Positions 1 through 10,251 of a stretch of 64,000 nt of DNA are shown here, one piece after another. This stretch comes from an uncultured Atopobiaceae bacterium (lineage in GTDB: Bacteria; Actinomycetota; Coriobacteriia; Coriobacteriales; Atopobiaceae). The stretch is from NCBI GenBank assembly GCA_944321515.1, contig CALULO010000005.1, positions 62,001-126,000 of the forward strand. The letters are read 5' to 3'. A program made the position numbers and the translations under genes. The notes under the pieces are model-generated. The model saw only the letters and a program-made list of their open reading frames with translations. It was not told the origin of the DNA and did no database searches. Within the stretch, counting starts at the first letter, position 1, and every line of letters starts with the position of its first letter.

Positions 1-915
1 ATGCGTGAGCTCGCGGGCGGTCGCGAGGTCAAGGCTCTCGGAGAGCAGCAGGTCGGCCAAGGTGGGGAGCGCACGGGAGCGCGCGTCCTCATAGAGGTCC
101 CAGAAGCCCGTGGTGGCGACCTCATGGGTGAAGGGGTTCTCCCATGGGCGATGGTCACGGTTGTCAAAGGCGGAGGTGGCCTCCGGGCGCGCCCGGTGCG
201 ACATCGCGTTCACCAGCGAGAAGGGCGAGCGCGTCGCGAGACGCTCGAGCGCGGCGATGGCGGAGCGCTTCCTGCCGGTCGGCGAGTCGAACGCGCGCTG
301 GACCAGGCGGAACTCGAGGACCGCCGTGGAGAAGGTCCTTGGGTCGATGGGGCGGCCGAAGACCCAGAGCGCCACGTAGAAGTAGAGCTTGTCGATGGCG
401 GCGAGCGTCGCGTGCGAGGCGGCGAGCACGTGCTCGTGCGGCCGCCAGCGCTCGACGGTCTTGCCCGTAGCGGAGAAGAGCACCATCTCGTCAAAGTCGC
501 GCTCTATCTCCGCGTGAACCTTGGAGGCGGACCCGGCGTCGAGGCCCTCGACCCCGGCGGAGGTAATGCCGTTCTGCCAGAAGTAGACGAAGGGGTGCAT
601 CGTGGAGTCGAGCACCCAGTGGCAGGCGAATCCGGCCACGTAGGCCCGGGCGACCTGTCGCTCGTAGCCCTCCAGGCGCGCGGCGGCCTCGCGCATGGCC
701 AGGAGCAGGTCGGCGGGGCTGGAGTCGTGCATGGCGCCCCCGAGCGGCGACCACTTGTGCATGAGCGGGTCGACGAGGAGGTAGAAGAGCGGGTCGGGGC
801 CCTGGTTTCCGAGGAGGAACGCATCACGCTCGGCGGCCGAGCGCAGGGAGAGCAGGGCGCGGGCGTCCTCGGCGAGGCTGCGGCCGAAGAAGTCGTGCGT
901 GAGGATGGCGGGCAT
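1..915 (-). CDS. Zinc-dependent phospholipase C family protein, 3' end outside window
   Basis: The minus-strand frame from the ATG at 915 stays open for 305 codons to the left edge, so the C-terminus is missing. The N-terminus reads HDFFGRSL, then LGNQGPDPLFYLL, then GFACHWVLDSTMHPF, the His/Asp-rich pattern of the Zn_dep_PLPC family (histidines and aspartates that in the family bind zinc). In these actinobacterial proteins the domain lacks a signal peptide and the substrate is usually unknown; I see no signal peptide here. Codon use (G/C third positions) supports this frame over the long plus-strand shadow. The family call is fairly secure; phospholipase activity is not shown by sequence alone. 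Confidence 0.8.
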   Translation of the reverse strand, partial: MPAILTHDFFGRSLAEDARALLSLRSAAERDAFLLGNQGPDPLFYLLVDPLMHKWSPLGGAMHDSSPADLLLAMREAAARLEGYERQVARAYVAGFACHWVLDSTMHPFVYFWQNGITSAGVEGLDAGSASKVHAEIERDFDEMVLFSATGKTVERWRPHEHVLAASHATLAAIDKLYFYVALWVFGRPIDPRTFSTAVLEFRLVQRAFDSPTGRKRSAIAALERLATRSPFSLVNAMSHRARPEATSAFDNRDHRPWENPFTHEVATTGFWDLYEDARSRALPTLADLLLSESLDLATARELTH

Positions 916-1050
916 GGCGTGGCCTTTCGTCGGGTGTTGGCGCGCGCCCCGAAGGAGGCGGGACGCCTCCCCCGATTATGCCGCATCCGTCACGGGCGAG
1001 CGTCGGGAGACGGGCTGGCCGGAAGGCGCCCCCGCCGCGGGGCGGCGGGC

Positions 1051-1141
1051 TTCTCGCCGGCTGCGGCGTCCTTCTCGCCAGTGCCGACGCCCGCGCGCCG
1101 GCCGCGACGTCCTTCTCGCCGGCTGTGGAGTCCTTCTCGCC
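1051..1141 (+). repeat. Four tandem copies of the octamer TTCTCGCC upstream of an MFS gene
   Basis: TTCTCGCC occurs at 1051, 1072, 1113 and 1134 in the 325-bp gap between the divergent phospholipase-like and MFS genes. Three of the copies continue upstream as GTCC or GTCCT. They are part of a motif dispersed through the whole window. No other gene or RNA is visible in the gap. Confidence 0.8.
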
Positions 1142-1240
1142 GGCCATTCCGCCGCGATCTTTTACGCGGTTCTTACCCCCGTGCACGCGACATTTGCCTA
1201 ACATAAAACTGTTTGTGCAGATTCACTGGAGGGGAGCCCC

Positions 1241-2470
1241 ATGGCACACCAGAAGATGACACGCGCCGAGAAGAGCTGGATTGCGTACGACGTGGGCAAC
1301 TCCGCGCTCGTGCTCCTGGCGACGAGCGTCATCCCCATCTACTTTTCGTCGCTTTCCCCGGCGGGCGGGGTCGTTGTTGCGTGGAGCTGGGCCGAGACGG
1401 TGGCCTCGCTGATCATCGCGCTGCTCATGCCCATCCTGGGTTCGGTCGCGGACATGCAGGGCATGAAGAAGCGCTTCATCGTGGGGTGCGTGGGCACGGG
1501 CGTCGTGGCCACGGTGGCGCTTGGCTTTGTGACGGCGGCGCTTGCGTTCCTGATCATCTACGTGGTGTCCTCGGTGGCGCTCAACTCCTCGATGGTCTTC
1601 TACGACGCGCTGCTCGTGGACACCACCACCGACGAGCGCATGGACGAGATCTCCAGCCAGGGCTACGCATGGGGCTACATCGGGAGCTGTGTCCCGTTCA
1701 TTGCGTGCCTCGGCGTTGTCCTGGACTACGAGGCGCTCGGGATCACGCTTCAGACGGCCATGCAGATCGCGTTCGTGATCACCGCGGCGTGGTGGGCGGT
1801 CTTCACCCTGCCGCTGCTCAAGAACGTTCGGCAGAAGCACTTCAAGCCGCGCGAGCCGCACGCGGTGGGGCGTGCCGTGCGCGGGCTCACCGGGACGCTG
1901 CGCGAGATCTGGGCCAACCGTGCGGTCCGCTACTACATGGTCGCGTACTTCTTCTACATTGACGGCGTGCACACCATCATCAAGCTCTCGACGAGCTACG
2001 GCACCGACCTGGGCATCGACTCCACGCAGCTGGTGCTGGCTCTCCTGGTGACGCAGTTCGTGGCGTTTCCCTCCGCGATCATCTACGGGCGCCTCTCCAG
2101 CCGCTTCGGAACGCGCCGGATGCTGCTGATTGCGATTGCCGCCTACTTCGGCATCACGCTCTTTGCGGCGTTCTTCCTGCGCTCGGCCGTGGAGTTCTGG
2201 TTCCTTGCGATTCTGGTGGGCATGTTCCAGGGCGGCATACAGGCGCTCTCCCGCAGCGAGTTCGGCAAGCTCTGCCCCAAGGACCGCTCCAACGAGTACT
2301 TCGGGTTCTTTGACATCTTCGGCAAGTACGCGGCGGTGCTGGGCACCTTCCTGGTGGGCACGTTCACCGCGCTCACCGGCAACTCCAGCGTGGGCGTGCT
2401 CTCGATTGCGGTGCTCTTTGTGGCCGGCTTCCTCGTGATGCTGCGGGTGCCCGCCAACGAGCAGGTGTAG
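1241..2470 (+). CDS. MFS transporter, UMF1/Atg22-like
   Basis: A 409-residue polytopic membrane protein with about twelve hydrophobic segments. It opens with MTRAEKSWIAYDVGNSA, typical of the UMF1/Atg22-like branch of the major facilitator superfamily, and has the loop SSRFGTRR between the two halves, a degenerate MFS A-motif. GGAGGGG lies six bases before the ATG. The family includes exporters and amino-acid permeases, and the substrate cannot be inferred. It stands alone, reading toward module A, whose left palindrome (2611-2658) is followed by a T-rich stretch and could serve as its terminator. Confidence 0.85.
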   Translation: MAHQKMTRAEKSWIAYDVGNSALVLLATSVIPIYFSSLSPAGGVVVAWSWAETVASLIIALLMPILGSVADMQGMKKRFIVGCVGTGVVATVALGFVTAALAFLIIYVVSSVALNSSMVFYDALLVDTTTDERMDEISSQGYAWGYIGSCVPFIACLGVVLDYEALGITLQTAMQIAFVITAAWWAVFTLPLLKNVRQKHFKPREPHAVGRAVRGLTGTLREIWANRAVRYYMVAYFFYIDGVHTIIKLSTSYGTDLGIDSTQLVLALLVTQFVAFPSAIIYGRLSSRFGTRRMLLIAIAAYFGITLFAAFFLRSAVEFWFLAILVGMFQGGIQALSRSEFGKLCPKDRSNEYFGFFDIFGKYAAVLGTFLVGTFTALTGNSSVGVLSIAVLFVAGFLVMLRVPANEQV

Positions 2471-2516
2471 GCACGGGCGGCGAGGTCTTGGGCTGCGGCT
2501 CTGTGCCTGTGTTTGT

Positions 2517-2656
2517 GTATGCAAAATGCGCAACCACTTCACACGCATCTTCGTTCTCCTCGCCACATGCGTCACCCGAGCTCAGGTCGTGCGTGAAATG
2601 GTTTTATTTTTTGCATGCGTAACCTCGCGGATCAGTCCTCTCGAGGTTACGCATGC
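2517..2656. repeat. Module A, left 140-bp flank repeat
   Basis: This block pairs without any gap with 4348-4487, in the same orientation. Identical or near-identical islands lie at the same offsets: GTATGCAAAA at offset 0, TTCGTTCTYCTCGCC at offset 33 (14 of 15 bases), and a 44-bp palindrome beginning GCAYGCGYAACCTC at offset 96. Overall hand-counted identity is about 61 percent. Other half-copies of the ATGCGTNACC theme lie around it. The two blocks enclose one gene (2816-3922). Confidence 0.75.
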
Positions 2657-2658
2657 AA
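2611..2658 (+). terminator. Perfect 17-bp inverted repeat, possible terminator of the MFS gene
   Basis: Arms 2611-2627 and 2642-2658 are perfectly complementary over 17 bp with a 14-nt loop, followed on the plus strand by TTTTCTT. It can end the MFS transcript, but it is also the palindrome of the module A flank repeat, so a structural or binding role is equally possible. Confidence 0.55.
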
Positions 2659-2815
2659 TTTTCTTAATGAAATGACGCATCATCTCACCTGTGTGCTCAT
2701 TCAGTACCGCAATCACCCGAAAACGCGTGATGCGATTAACTTCTTAGCACGCCCAATCTCAAACTAGGCGGCAAAGGGCAAGGGGGACCGCCCGTCCGGC
2801 CTGTCGCGCGCAGCC

Positions 2816-3922
2816 TCACATGGCCTCACGCCATCGACCGGGCGGCGGCAGCAGCGTTGCCCTGAGCACGTCCCTCGCATTGTCGAGCTTCGAGCTGCCG
2901 AGCAGGCGCTCCATCCTGCGTCCAAAGGCGGCGCCCTCGTACTTCTTGAAATGGGCCACAAGCTGGCATATCGATTGCTTCATTGCTGCGGCGTCCAACG
3001 TATCCAAATCGGTAAGGGGAAAGTAGGCAAGGTCGAGAAGCCCGTAGTCCTTGGCACGATTCCGGTCCTCGTAGAACGCCTGGTCACTCTTGTGCAGGCT
3101 GCTGTCGTACTCGCCGACGCTTTTGTAGCGAGGCCAGTAGAAGTCCGGCGTCAGGCGCTGGTGACAGGACAGCCCCTGCATGCTCCTTGGCCACTCTACC
3201 GGCACGTTTTGGAGCGGCCGCTCAAGCCCAACTCCCCCATAACGAGGTGGGAGGCAGAGGGCCTGGTACCAGAGGGTCTCCATTGAAGAGCCGGAGCCGT
3301 CGTTGACGTACCCCGCAGCCCTCCGGGCCAGAACCGCTCCGTGCATGCCGCCCAGCCCTTCCACTAGCTGGGCGATTCCTTCCGAGCTGGAAGCGGGAGG
3401 CAGCCCATAGCAGACGTCGCCGACACCTGGCCGTAGCGGGTCGCGCGCGTATGACCCGCAGAGCTCCATGCCCAGGGCAACCAGCCTGAGAAGCGCGGCA
3501 TGCCGCGTCACCCTCCCCTCCCGTGTCGCACGGTTAAGCAGACATGCGCCGCTGAGCAGCGCCAAGCCTGCCGCCTCGACAAACACGTGGACAACCTCGC
3601 CAGGGCCCACAAGCAACGGAGCGCCCTCAGCGTGGAGCACCTCGAGATAGGAACCGCTTGGCAAAGAGGCCAGATTCGGTGACGCCCGCACGACCGCGCA
3701 TTGCGAGCGCCTCGTGGTACCAGGCGACCTGATCGAGATCGGGTTGATTCTGCTTGGTCTAAACAGGTCACGCGGCAGCGCCCGCGACAGAAGCTCCGAG
3801 CTTAGGTGATGGCTCTCAGGGTCAGGAAATGCCACGCCGGTGGGCGCAAGGATGAGCCCCTCCTCTCGTCGGGCGTATCGAAGCATCCTTAGAGAGTCCT
3901 CGTGGGCAAGGTACACGTCCAT
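2816..3922 (-). CDS. Module A protein with nuclease-like C-terminal core
   Basis: 368 residues from the ATG at 3922, chosen because GAGGGGG precedes it and because the homologous module C protein also begins with a hydrophobic strand plus (S/H)xxxAL. The N-terminal two thirds resemble the AbiEi-like region of the module B and C proteins (LAHEDSLRML near residue 4; later LRLVALGMELCGSYA). The C-terminal part has SMETLW (about residue 210), LTPDFYWP (about 260) and VGEYDSSLH (about 272), which matches the E...PD...ExD spacing of restriction-endonuclease-like/DUF559 folds. It is enclosed by the two 140-bp repeats and lies between convergent neighbours. I do not know its function; nuclease activity is inferred from the residue pattern only. 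Confidence 0.6.
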   Translation of the reverse strand: MDVYLAHEDSLRMLRYARREEGLILAPTGVAFPDPESHHLSSELLSRALPRDLFRPSRINPISIRSPGTTRRSQCAVVRASPNLASLPSGSYLEVLHAEGAPLLVGPGEVVHVFVEAAGLALLSGACLLNRATREGRVTRHAALLRLVALGMELCGSYARDPLRPGVGDVCYGLPPASSSEGIAQLVEGLGGMHGAVLARRAAGYVNDGSGSSMETLWYQALCLPPRYGGVGLERPLQNVPVEWPRSMQGLSCHQRLTPDFYWPRYKSVGEYDSSLHKSDQAFYEDRNRAKDYGLLDLAYFPLTDLDTLDAAAMKQSICQLVAHFKKYEGAAFGRRMERLLGSSKLDNARDVLRATLLPPPGRWREAM

Positions 3923-4347
3923 GGCAGCCCCCTCACGTTCATGGCAGTCCCTCGACAGCCCCCGGCTTCGAAGATTAGCCTCCCCTCCCTTCCACGGCAC
4001 GCTCGGATGGCTTCCAGACGCCTTTCCCCGGGCCTCTCAGGCTCGAACGACGCGCCGGCAAGCTGGGAGGGGCGCAAGGCGACGCATCGGCACGCCCAGA
4101 GCGAGCCCGAGGCGAGGGCGTCTTCCTCCACACAGCCTCCACGCGGCGCGATGGGGCGGCCGAGGGCGTCATGCTGAGGGGGCGTTGCAAGGGAAACGTC
4201 GGCGGAGGACTTAGCAGGAGGCTTCGGCGGGGAGGGCATAATAGCGGCCACAACACCATGGCGGAAGCGTTGCCGCCAGGCGTTGTCGCCACGCGCTTGC
4301 AGAAATTCACGCACTCGGCGCCGCAGGGGCGGGCCCGCTGAGTCTGC
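3923..4347. other. No convincing gene
   Basis: Reading frames here are short, lack start signals and do not show the third-position G/C preference of neighbouring genes. The stretch is bounded by the module A gene start and the right flank repeat. The promoter of the module A gene should lie here, but I cannot point to boxes. Confidence 0.5.
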
Positions 4348-4487
4348 GTATGCAAAAAGGTGAATTACATCATGCGGAAGTTCGTTCTTCTCGCCGTATT
4401 AGGACCCTGAGGCCAGGCTAGGCTTGATGTAGTTAAAAATAATGCACGCGCAACCTCACCAAACCAGAACGGTGAGGTTGCGCGTGC
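4348..4487. repeat. Module A, right 140-bp flank repeat with hairpin
   Basis: Gap-free direct partner of 2517-2656. It ends in a perfect 17-bp inverted repeat (arms 4444-4460 and 4471-4487, 10-nt loop). Read on the minus strand the hairpin is followed by ATTATTTTT, so it can also terminate the argCJBD transcript ending at 4589. The left and right palindromes have equal total length (44 bp) and share the arm consensus GCAYGCGYAACCTC. Confidence 0.75.
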
Positions 4488-4588
4488 TTAAGAAACAGGC
4501 AACGGGGGCGCGCCGCAAGCGCGCGAGCACACAAGAACGCGCGGGCAGGGTGCAATCAAGAGGCGCGGGCGGGCGAAGGCGCCGGATG

Positions 4589-5869
<1,281 letters not shown>

Positions 5870-5936
5870 GGGGCTCCCTTCGGATGGGTGTGTCCTGCGT
5901 GGGCCAGCGGCCGTTGGCCGGCGGTCCCTCTGCAGG

Positions 5937-6812
5937 CTAGTCCTGCGTGAACATGGTACCGCAGCCCGCGTCTGTGAAGATCTCCAGCAGCAGCGAGTGC
6001 GGGAAGGTGCCGTTCAGGATGACGACCTCGGAGACGCCCGCGTCGAGCGCCTCGGCGATGGAGCGGATCTTGGGCAGCATGCCGCCGCCGAGGGAGCCGG
6101 ACGCCAGGAGCTCGTGCGTCTCGGAGCGGGTGAGCGTCTGGATGAGGCTGTCCTCGTCGTCGACGTCACCGTAGAGGCCGTCGACGTCGGTGAGGTAGAT
6201 GAGCTTGTCGGCTCCCATCGCCTCCGCCACCTTGCCGGCGGCGACGTCGGCGTTGATGTTGTAGAAGCCGTCCGGGCCGCAGCCCACGCTCGCGATCACG
6301 GGGATGTAGCCGTCCTCGAGAATCGTCTCGATGAGGCTCGGGTCAACCTCACGGATGCGCCCGACGCGTCCGAGCGAGGGGTCCATCGGCGCAGCCTTGA
6401 GCGTCTTGCCGTCGGCGCCGGAGATGCCCACGGCGTTGTGGCCGTACTCGTTCAGCGCCCAGACGAGGCCCTGGTTGACCTGTCCGACGAGCACCTGCTG
6501 GACGGCACGCATGGTCTGCTCGTCGGTGACGCGCAGGCCGCCCTTGAAGTTGACGGGGATGTTCAGGGCCTTGAGCTGGGCGTTGATAGCCTTGCCGCCG
6601 CCATGGACGAGCACCACGCGAATGCCCATGAGCTTGAGCAGCTCGATGTCAGCCACCACCTGGCGGCAGAGCTCGGCGTCTTCCATCGCCGATCCGCCGT
6701 ACTTGATGACGAAGGTCTTGCCGCGCATGCGGTTAATCCACGGAAGGGCCTCGGTGAGGACCTCGACCTTGGACACCGCCCGGTCGCGTTCGAGCCGGTC
6801 GCGCTTCTGCAT
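5937..6812 (-). CDS. argB: Acetylglutamate kinase
   Basis: 291 residues, amino acid kinase fold, phosphorylating N-acetylglutamate in the second step of arginine synthesis. It carries the N-terminal KYGGSAM nucleotide motif, LVHGGGKAIN for substrate binding, and the C-terminal GGMLPKI loop. AAGGAGG lies six bases upstream of the ATG. A short N-terminal extension (KVEVLTEALPWI) like that of arginine-sensitive hexameric NAGKs is present, so feedback inhibition by arginine is plausible. An octamer GGCGAGAA lies at 6827, just upstream of the start. Confidence 0.97.
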   Translation of the reverse strand: MQKRDRLERDRAVSKVEVLTEALPWINRMRGKTFVIKYGGSAMEDAELCRQVVADIELLKLMGIRVVLVHGGGKAINAQLKALNIPVNFKGGLRVTDEQTMRAVQQVLVGQVNQGLVWALNEYGHNAVGISGADGKTLKAAPMDPSLGRVGRIREVDPSLIETILEDGYIPVIASVGCGPDGFYNINADVAAGKVAEAMGADKLIYLTDVDGLYGDVDDEDSLIQTLTRSETHELLASGSLGGGMLPKIRSIAEALDAGVSEVVILNGTFPHSLLLEIFTDAGCGTMFTQD

Positions 6813-6943
6813 GTCTTCCTCCTTCTGGCGAGAAGTACGTGGGGTTCGAAGAGGTCATGACGAGGCGGGCGCGGCGCGCGGGCCGCCCGGCGCATGGGAC
6901 GTGCCGACGGCCCGTGATGGAGCCTCCCGCCTCGCCACCCCAA

Positions 6944-8230
6944 TTAGGTGCGGTAGTCCCCGTTGATGGTGACGTAGTCGTGCGTGAGGTCGCAGGTCCA
7001 GATGCGGGCCGAGGCCTCGCCCATGCCGAGGTTCACGGTAATCTCCACCTCGGGCGCATCGAAGCGGCGCAGCATGTCGTCCTCGTCCATCGGGACCGTG
7101 AGGCCGGCGCGGCAGACCGGCGCGCCAAGCAGGTCAATGTCAACGCGGCGCTGGTCGATGGGCACGCCGCACTTGCCGGCGGCCGCAGCCACGCGGCCCC
7201 AGTTGGCGTCGCGGCCGAAAATCGCCGTCTTGACGAGGGGCGAGTTGGCGATGGAGCGCGCCACGGTGTCGGCGTCCTTCTCGCTGGCCGCGCCCATGAC
7301 GTTGACGGTCACGAGCTTGGTGGCGCCCTCGCCGTCCGCCGCGATCTGACGCGCGAGCTCCACGCAGGCGCCCTTTACCGCCGCGGCCACCGCCGGGTAG
7401 GCCGGGGAGTCCACGCCGATCTTCTCGCCGCCCGCCGCGCCGGTGGCGAAGAGCAGGGCCGTGTCGTTGGTGGAGGTGTCGGAGTCGACGGTCACCTTGT
7501 TGAAGCTCACGCGGACCGCCGAGAGCAGGGCCTCGTGCGCTGCCTCGGCCGTGAGCGGGGCGTCCGTGGAGAGGACGGCGAGCATCGTGGCCATGTTGGG
7601 CTGGATCATGCCCGACCCCTTGACGAAGCCGCCCACGTGGACCGTCACCTCTCCCCCGTGCCCGTCCGGCACGGCGCCCGCAAAGGCGACCTCCTTGGGG
7701 TGGGTGTCGGTGGTCATGACGGCGCAAGCGGCGTCGTGGGCGGCTGCCGCACCGGGGGCGAGGGCCGCCGCGGCGGCGGGCACGCCCGACTCGAAGGGCC
7801 CGAGCGGCAGCGGCACGCCGATCACGCCGGTCGACGCCACGAGCACGTCCTCGGGCGAGCAGCCAAGCTCGGCGGCCACGATCTCGGCAGAGCGGCGCGC
7901 GACCTCAAGGCCCGGCCCGCCGGTCGCGGCGTTGGCGTTGCCGGAGTTGAGGACCACGGCGCGCGCCCGGCCCCGGGCGGCGCGCTCGCGGCTGAGCGTC
8001 ACGGGCGCGGCGCAGAAGCGGTTGGTCGTGAAGGTGCCCGCAACCACGCACGTCTCGTCAGCTGCGACGAGGGCGAGGTCGAGACGGTTGGGGTTCTTGC
8101 GAAAGCCCGCCGGGACGCCGGCGGCGCGCATGCCGGCGGCGGCGCACACGCCTCCCTCGCACGGCGCAAAGCCGAAGCTGGCGGGCGCGTCTGCGGGGGC
8201 AGGCACGCAAAGGGGCTCTATCTTCTCCAT
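6944..8230 (-). CDS. argJ: Bifunctional ornithine acetyltransferase/N-acetylglutamate synthase
   Basis: 428 residues. ArgJ recycles the acetyl group from acetylornithine to glutamate and is autoproteolysed into two chains. The cleavage site [10 protein letters not shown] is present, the Thr after the Ala being the expected nucleophile, and STNDTALLF further on is also family-typical. No separate argA is present in the operon, which agrees with the cyclic pathway. CGGAGAG precedes the ATG. It lies 51 bp after argC and 131 bp before argB. Confidence 0.97.
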   Translation of the reverse strand: MEKIEPLCVPAPADAPASFGFAPCEGGVCAAAGMRAAGVPAGFRKNPNRLDLALVAADETCVVAGTFTTNRFCAAPVTLSRERAARGRARAVVLNSGNANAATGGPGLEVARRSAEIVAAELGCSPEDVLVASTGVIGVPLPLGPFESGVPAAAAALAPGAAAAHDAACAVMTTDTHPKEVAFAGAVPDGHGGEVTVHVGGFVKGSGMIQPNMATMLAVLSTDAPLTAEAAHEALLSAVRVSFNKVTVDSDTSTNDTALLFATGAAGGEKIGVDSPAYPAVAAAVKGACVELARQIAADGEGATKLVTVNVMGAASEKDADTVARSIANSPLVKTAIFGRDANWGRVAAAAGKCGVPIDQRRVDIDLLGAPVCRAGLTVPMDEDDMLRRFDAPEVEITVNLGMGEASARIWTCDLTHDYVTINGDYRT

Positions 8231-8281
8231 GTTTAGACTCTCCGATATGGTGGGACGCGTCGAGAGGAACGCACGGTCAGG

Positions 8282-9358
8282 TCAGATGAGGGGCGCCGCG
8301 GCGAGAAGCCCGGCTGTCTCGGGGAGGCCAAGCACCACGTTGGCGCACTGGACGGCCTGGGCGGCCGCGCCCTTCCCAAGGTTGTCGATCGCACAGGAGG
8401 CGACGATCGTGCGTCGTCGTCGGTCGTCGAGCGCGACGCCCACCTGGGCGCGCGCGGTGGCGGCGACCGAGGCCGTGGCCGGCATGGATCCCGCCGGCAG
8501 CATCGTCACCAGGGGCTCGTCCGCATAGGCGCCCTCATAGGCCGCCTGGAGCTCCTCGTCCGTGACGCCCGGGGCGGCCTCGAGGTAGACCGTGGAGAGC
8601 AGGCCTCGCGTGAGCGGCGCGAGGTGCGGCGTGAACACCACCGACATCTCGCGACCGGCAAGCTCGGAGAGCGTCTGCTCGATCTCCGGCGTGTGGCGGT
8701 GATGGCCGACGCCGTAGGCCTCCACGGACTCGTTGGCATGGCAGAAGTGGGTGCGCGCGGTGCAGGAACGCCCGGCGCCGGAGACGCCCGAGATGGCATC
8801 GGCGATCACGAGGTCGCCGGTGGCGAGCCCGGCCTTGAGCGCAGGGGCGGCCGCGAGCGTGGTGGCCGTTGGGTAGCAGCCCGGCACGGCCACGAGCACG
8901 GCCTCACCCGAGGCGCGGCGCTCGGCAAGGCCCGCCAGGCCCTCGCGGTTGAGCTCGGGAAGGCCGTAGACGGTCTGGGAGAGCAGCTCGGGGCTCGTGT
9001 GAGGCGTGTTGTACCACGCCTCGTAGACCTTCGGGTCGTGAAGACGGTAGTCGGCCGAGAGGTCGAGCACGGTGACGCCCCTGCTGAGGAGCTCGGGCGT
9101 AAGGGCCAGGCTCGCGGTGTGCGGCACGGCGAGAAACGCCACGTCGGCCGCCTCGGCGATGGCGTCCGGCTCGGGCAGGGAGAGCTCGAGGTCGCAGGCG
9201 GCCGCGAGCTGCGGATAGACGGCGTCGAGGCGCGTGCCGGCCTGCTTGCGGTCCGTGACCATGACGAGCTCGAGGGCAGGGTGGGAGAGCACGATGCGGC
9301 AGACCTCGATTCCCGCGTAGCCCGTAGCCCCTACGACGCACGCCCGAATTTGCTCCAT
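8282..9358 (-). CDS. argC: N-acetyl-gamma-glutamyl-phosphate reductase
   Basis: 358 residues when started at the ATG at 9358, preceded by AGAAGGG at a suitable distance; an upstream in-frame ATG at 9376 is possible but its own start would overlap that Shine-Dalgarno. The enzyme reduces acetylglutamyl phosphate with NADPH. Visible motifs are GATGYAGIEV (dinucleotide binding) and VPGCYPTA with the catalytic cysteine. It is the first gene of argCJBD; argF, argG, argH and argR are not in the window. The ArgR-type dyad at 9382-9405 lies 24 bp upstream of the start. Confidence 0.96.
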   Translation of the reverse strand: MEQIRACVVGATGYAGIEVCRIVLSHPALELVMVTDRKQAGTRLDAVYPQLAAACDLELSLPEPDAIAEAADVAFLAVPHTASLALTPELLSRGVTVLDLSADYRLHDPKVYEAWYNTPHTSPELLSQTVYGLPELNREGLAGLAERRASGEAVLVAVPGCYPTATTLAAAPALKAGLATGDLVIADAISGVSGAGRSCTARTHFCHANESVEAYGVGHHRHTPEIEQTLSELAGREMSVVFTPHLAPLTRGLLSTVYLEAAPGVTDEELQAAYEGAYADEPLVTMLPAGSMPATASVAATARAQVGVALDDRRRRTIVASCAIDNLGKGAAAQAVQCANVVLGLPETAGLLAAAPLI

Positions 9359-9381
9359 TTGCAAAACCCTTCTCATTTTAT

Positions 9382-9405
9382 TGCATATTCAGGTACGAAT
9401 ATGCA
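9382..9405 (-). promoter_or_regulatory. Probable ARG box (ArgR operator) upstream of argC
   Basis: TGCATATTC (9382-9390) and GAATATGCA (9397-9405) form a perfect 9-bp dyad with a six-base spacer. This A/T-rich ATTC...GAAT arrangement in a G+C-rich background, directly before argC, is what is expected of an ArgR/AhrC operator. The argR gene itself is elsewhere. Confidence 0.75.
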
Positions 9406-9600
9406 TTAAAGCCGCTATTTGATACGGAAAAGATAAGCACTGAGTCCGTCGGCGTCAATCAGGCCGGGGATTCGGACACGTGCTTGTCACACTTTTCCAA
9501 GGAGGACGACGCGGGGCCGCCTTCGCGCTCCCCGGCGGAACCCCTACGTCGCCTCAACTCAGGTGCCTGGGCGCAGTGCGTGCCCGGGACGCCCGCACCC

Positions 9601-10182
9601 CTAGTGCAGCACGACCCCCTTGCGTACGCCCTCGACCGCGGCGTCGCCGAGGAAGTGTCGGACGATCTCAAGGCCAAACAGCATAGCCGTTCCCGCACCC
9701 TGGCTCGTGATGACGTTGCCGTCCACCACGACGGGCTCGTCGGGCACGAGGTCGGCCCCGTGCTCCGAGAGGACGTGCTGGAAACCCGGGTTGGACGTCG
9801 CGCGCCGCCCCTTCAGCAGCCCGAGCTCGGCAAAGATGGACGGCGCCGCGCAGATGGCCGCGATGGCCCCGCCCCTCTTGGCACGCGCGACGAGCTCGTC
9901 GCAAAGAGGCTCGCAGGCGCGCAGGTTGGGGGTGCCGGGGATGCCTCCTGGAAGCACGAGTATGTCGTAGTCGGCGAAGGAGAAGCCCTCGTCCGCGATG
10001 GAGCGGTCGCAGACGATGGTCACCTCGTGCGACGAGGTGACCTGGCACTCGGGGGTCACGGCCACGGTGTCGCACGGAATGCCGGCGCGGAAAAGGACGT
10101 CGACCACCGTGAGCCCCTCGATCTCCTCGAGGCCCGGCGCAACGAAGACGGCAACGCGCTTGTCGGTAGCCTGCTTGAACAT
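9601..10182 (-). CDS. DJ-1/PfpI family protein
   Basis: 193 residues, single-domain DJ-1/ThiJ/PfpI fold with the nucleophilic-elbow cysteine in AAICAAPS, the preceding LPGGIPG and the glutamate of GLEEIEG near the N-terminus that pairs with that cysteine in the family. It resembles the YajL/ThiJ branch (protein quality or oxidative damage functions); the exact substrate is unknown. It follows the PTS EIIA gene on the same strand, with a strong hairpin between them at 10198-10229. Confidence 0.88.
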   Translation of the reverse strand: MFKQATDKRVAVFVAPGLEEIEGLTVVDVLFRAGIPCDTVAVTPECQVTSSHEVTIVCDRSIADEGFSFADYDILVLPGGIPGTPNLRACEPLCDELVARAKRGGAIAAICAAPSIFAELGLLKGRRATSNPGFQHVLSEHGADLVPDEPVVVDGNVITSQGAGTAMLFGLEIVRHFLGDAAVEGVRKGVVLH

Positions 10183-10197
10183 TATGCCTCCCTGTGA

Positions 10198-10229
10198 CGA
10201 GACCCCGCCGGCCTCGGCCGACGGGGTCC
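10198..10229 (-). terminator. GC-rich hairpin between the PTS EIIA and DJ-1 genes
   Basis: GACCCCGTCGGC and GCCGGCGGGGTC (minus-strand sense) pair with one mismatch. There is no clear T-run after it, so it may be a weak terminator or a processing/stability element rather than a full stop. Confidence 0.45.
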
Positions 10230-10251
10230 AGATAAACTAAGCGAGCCTAGG

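Noticed and set aside
3889..4314. Minus-strand 141-codon frame upstream of module A gene
   Set aside because: No ribosome-binding site, no domain, atypical composition; overlaps the real start of the module A gene.
9406..9600. Leader peptide or small gene between argC and the DJ-1 gene
   Set aside because: Short plus-strand frames are antisense or lack start signals; nothing resembling an arginine-rich leader was found.
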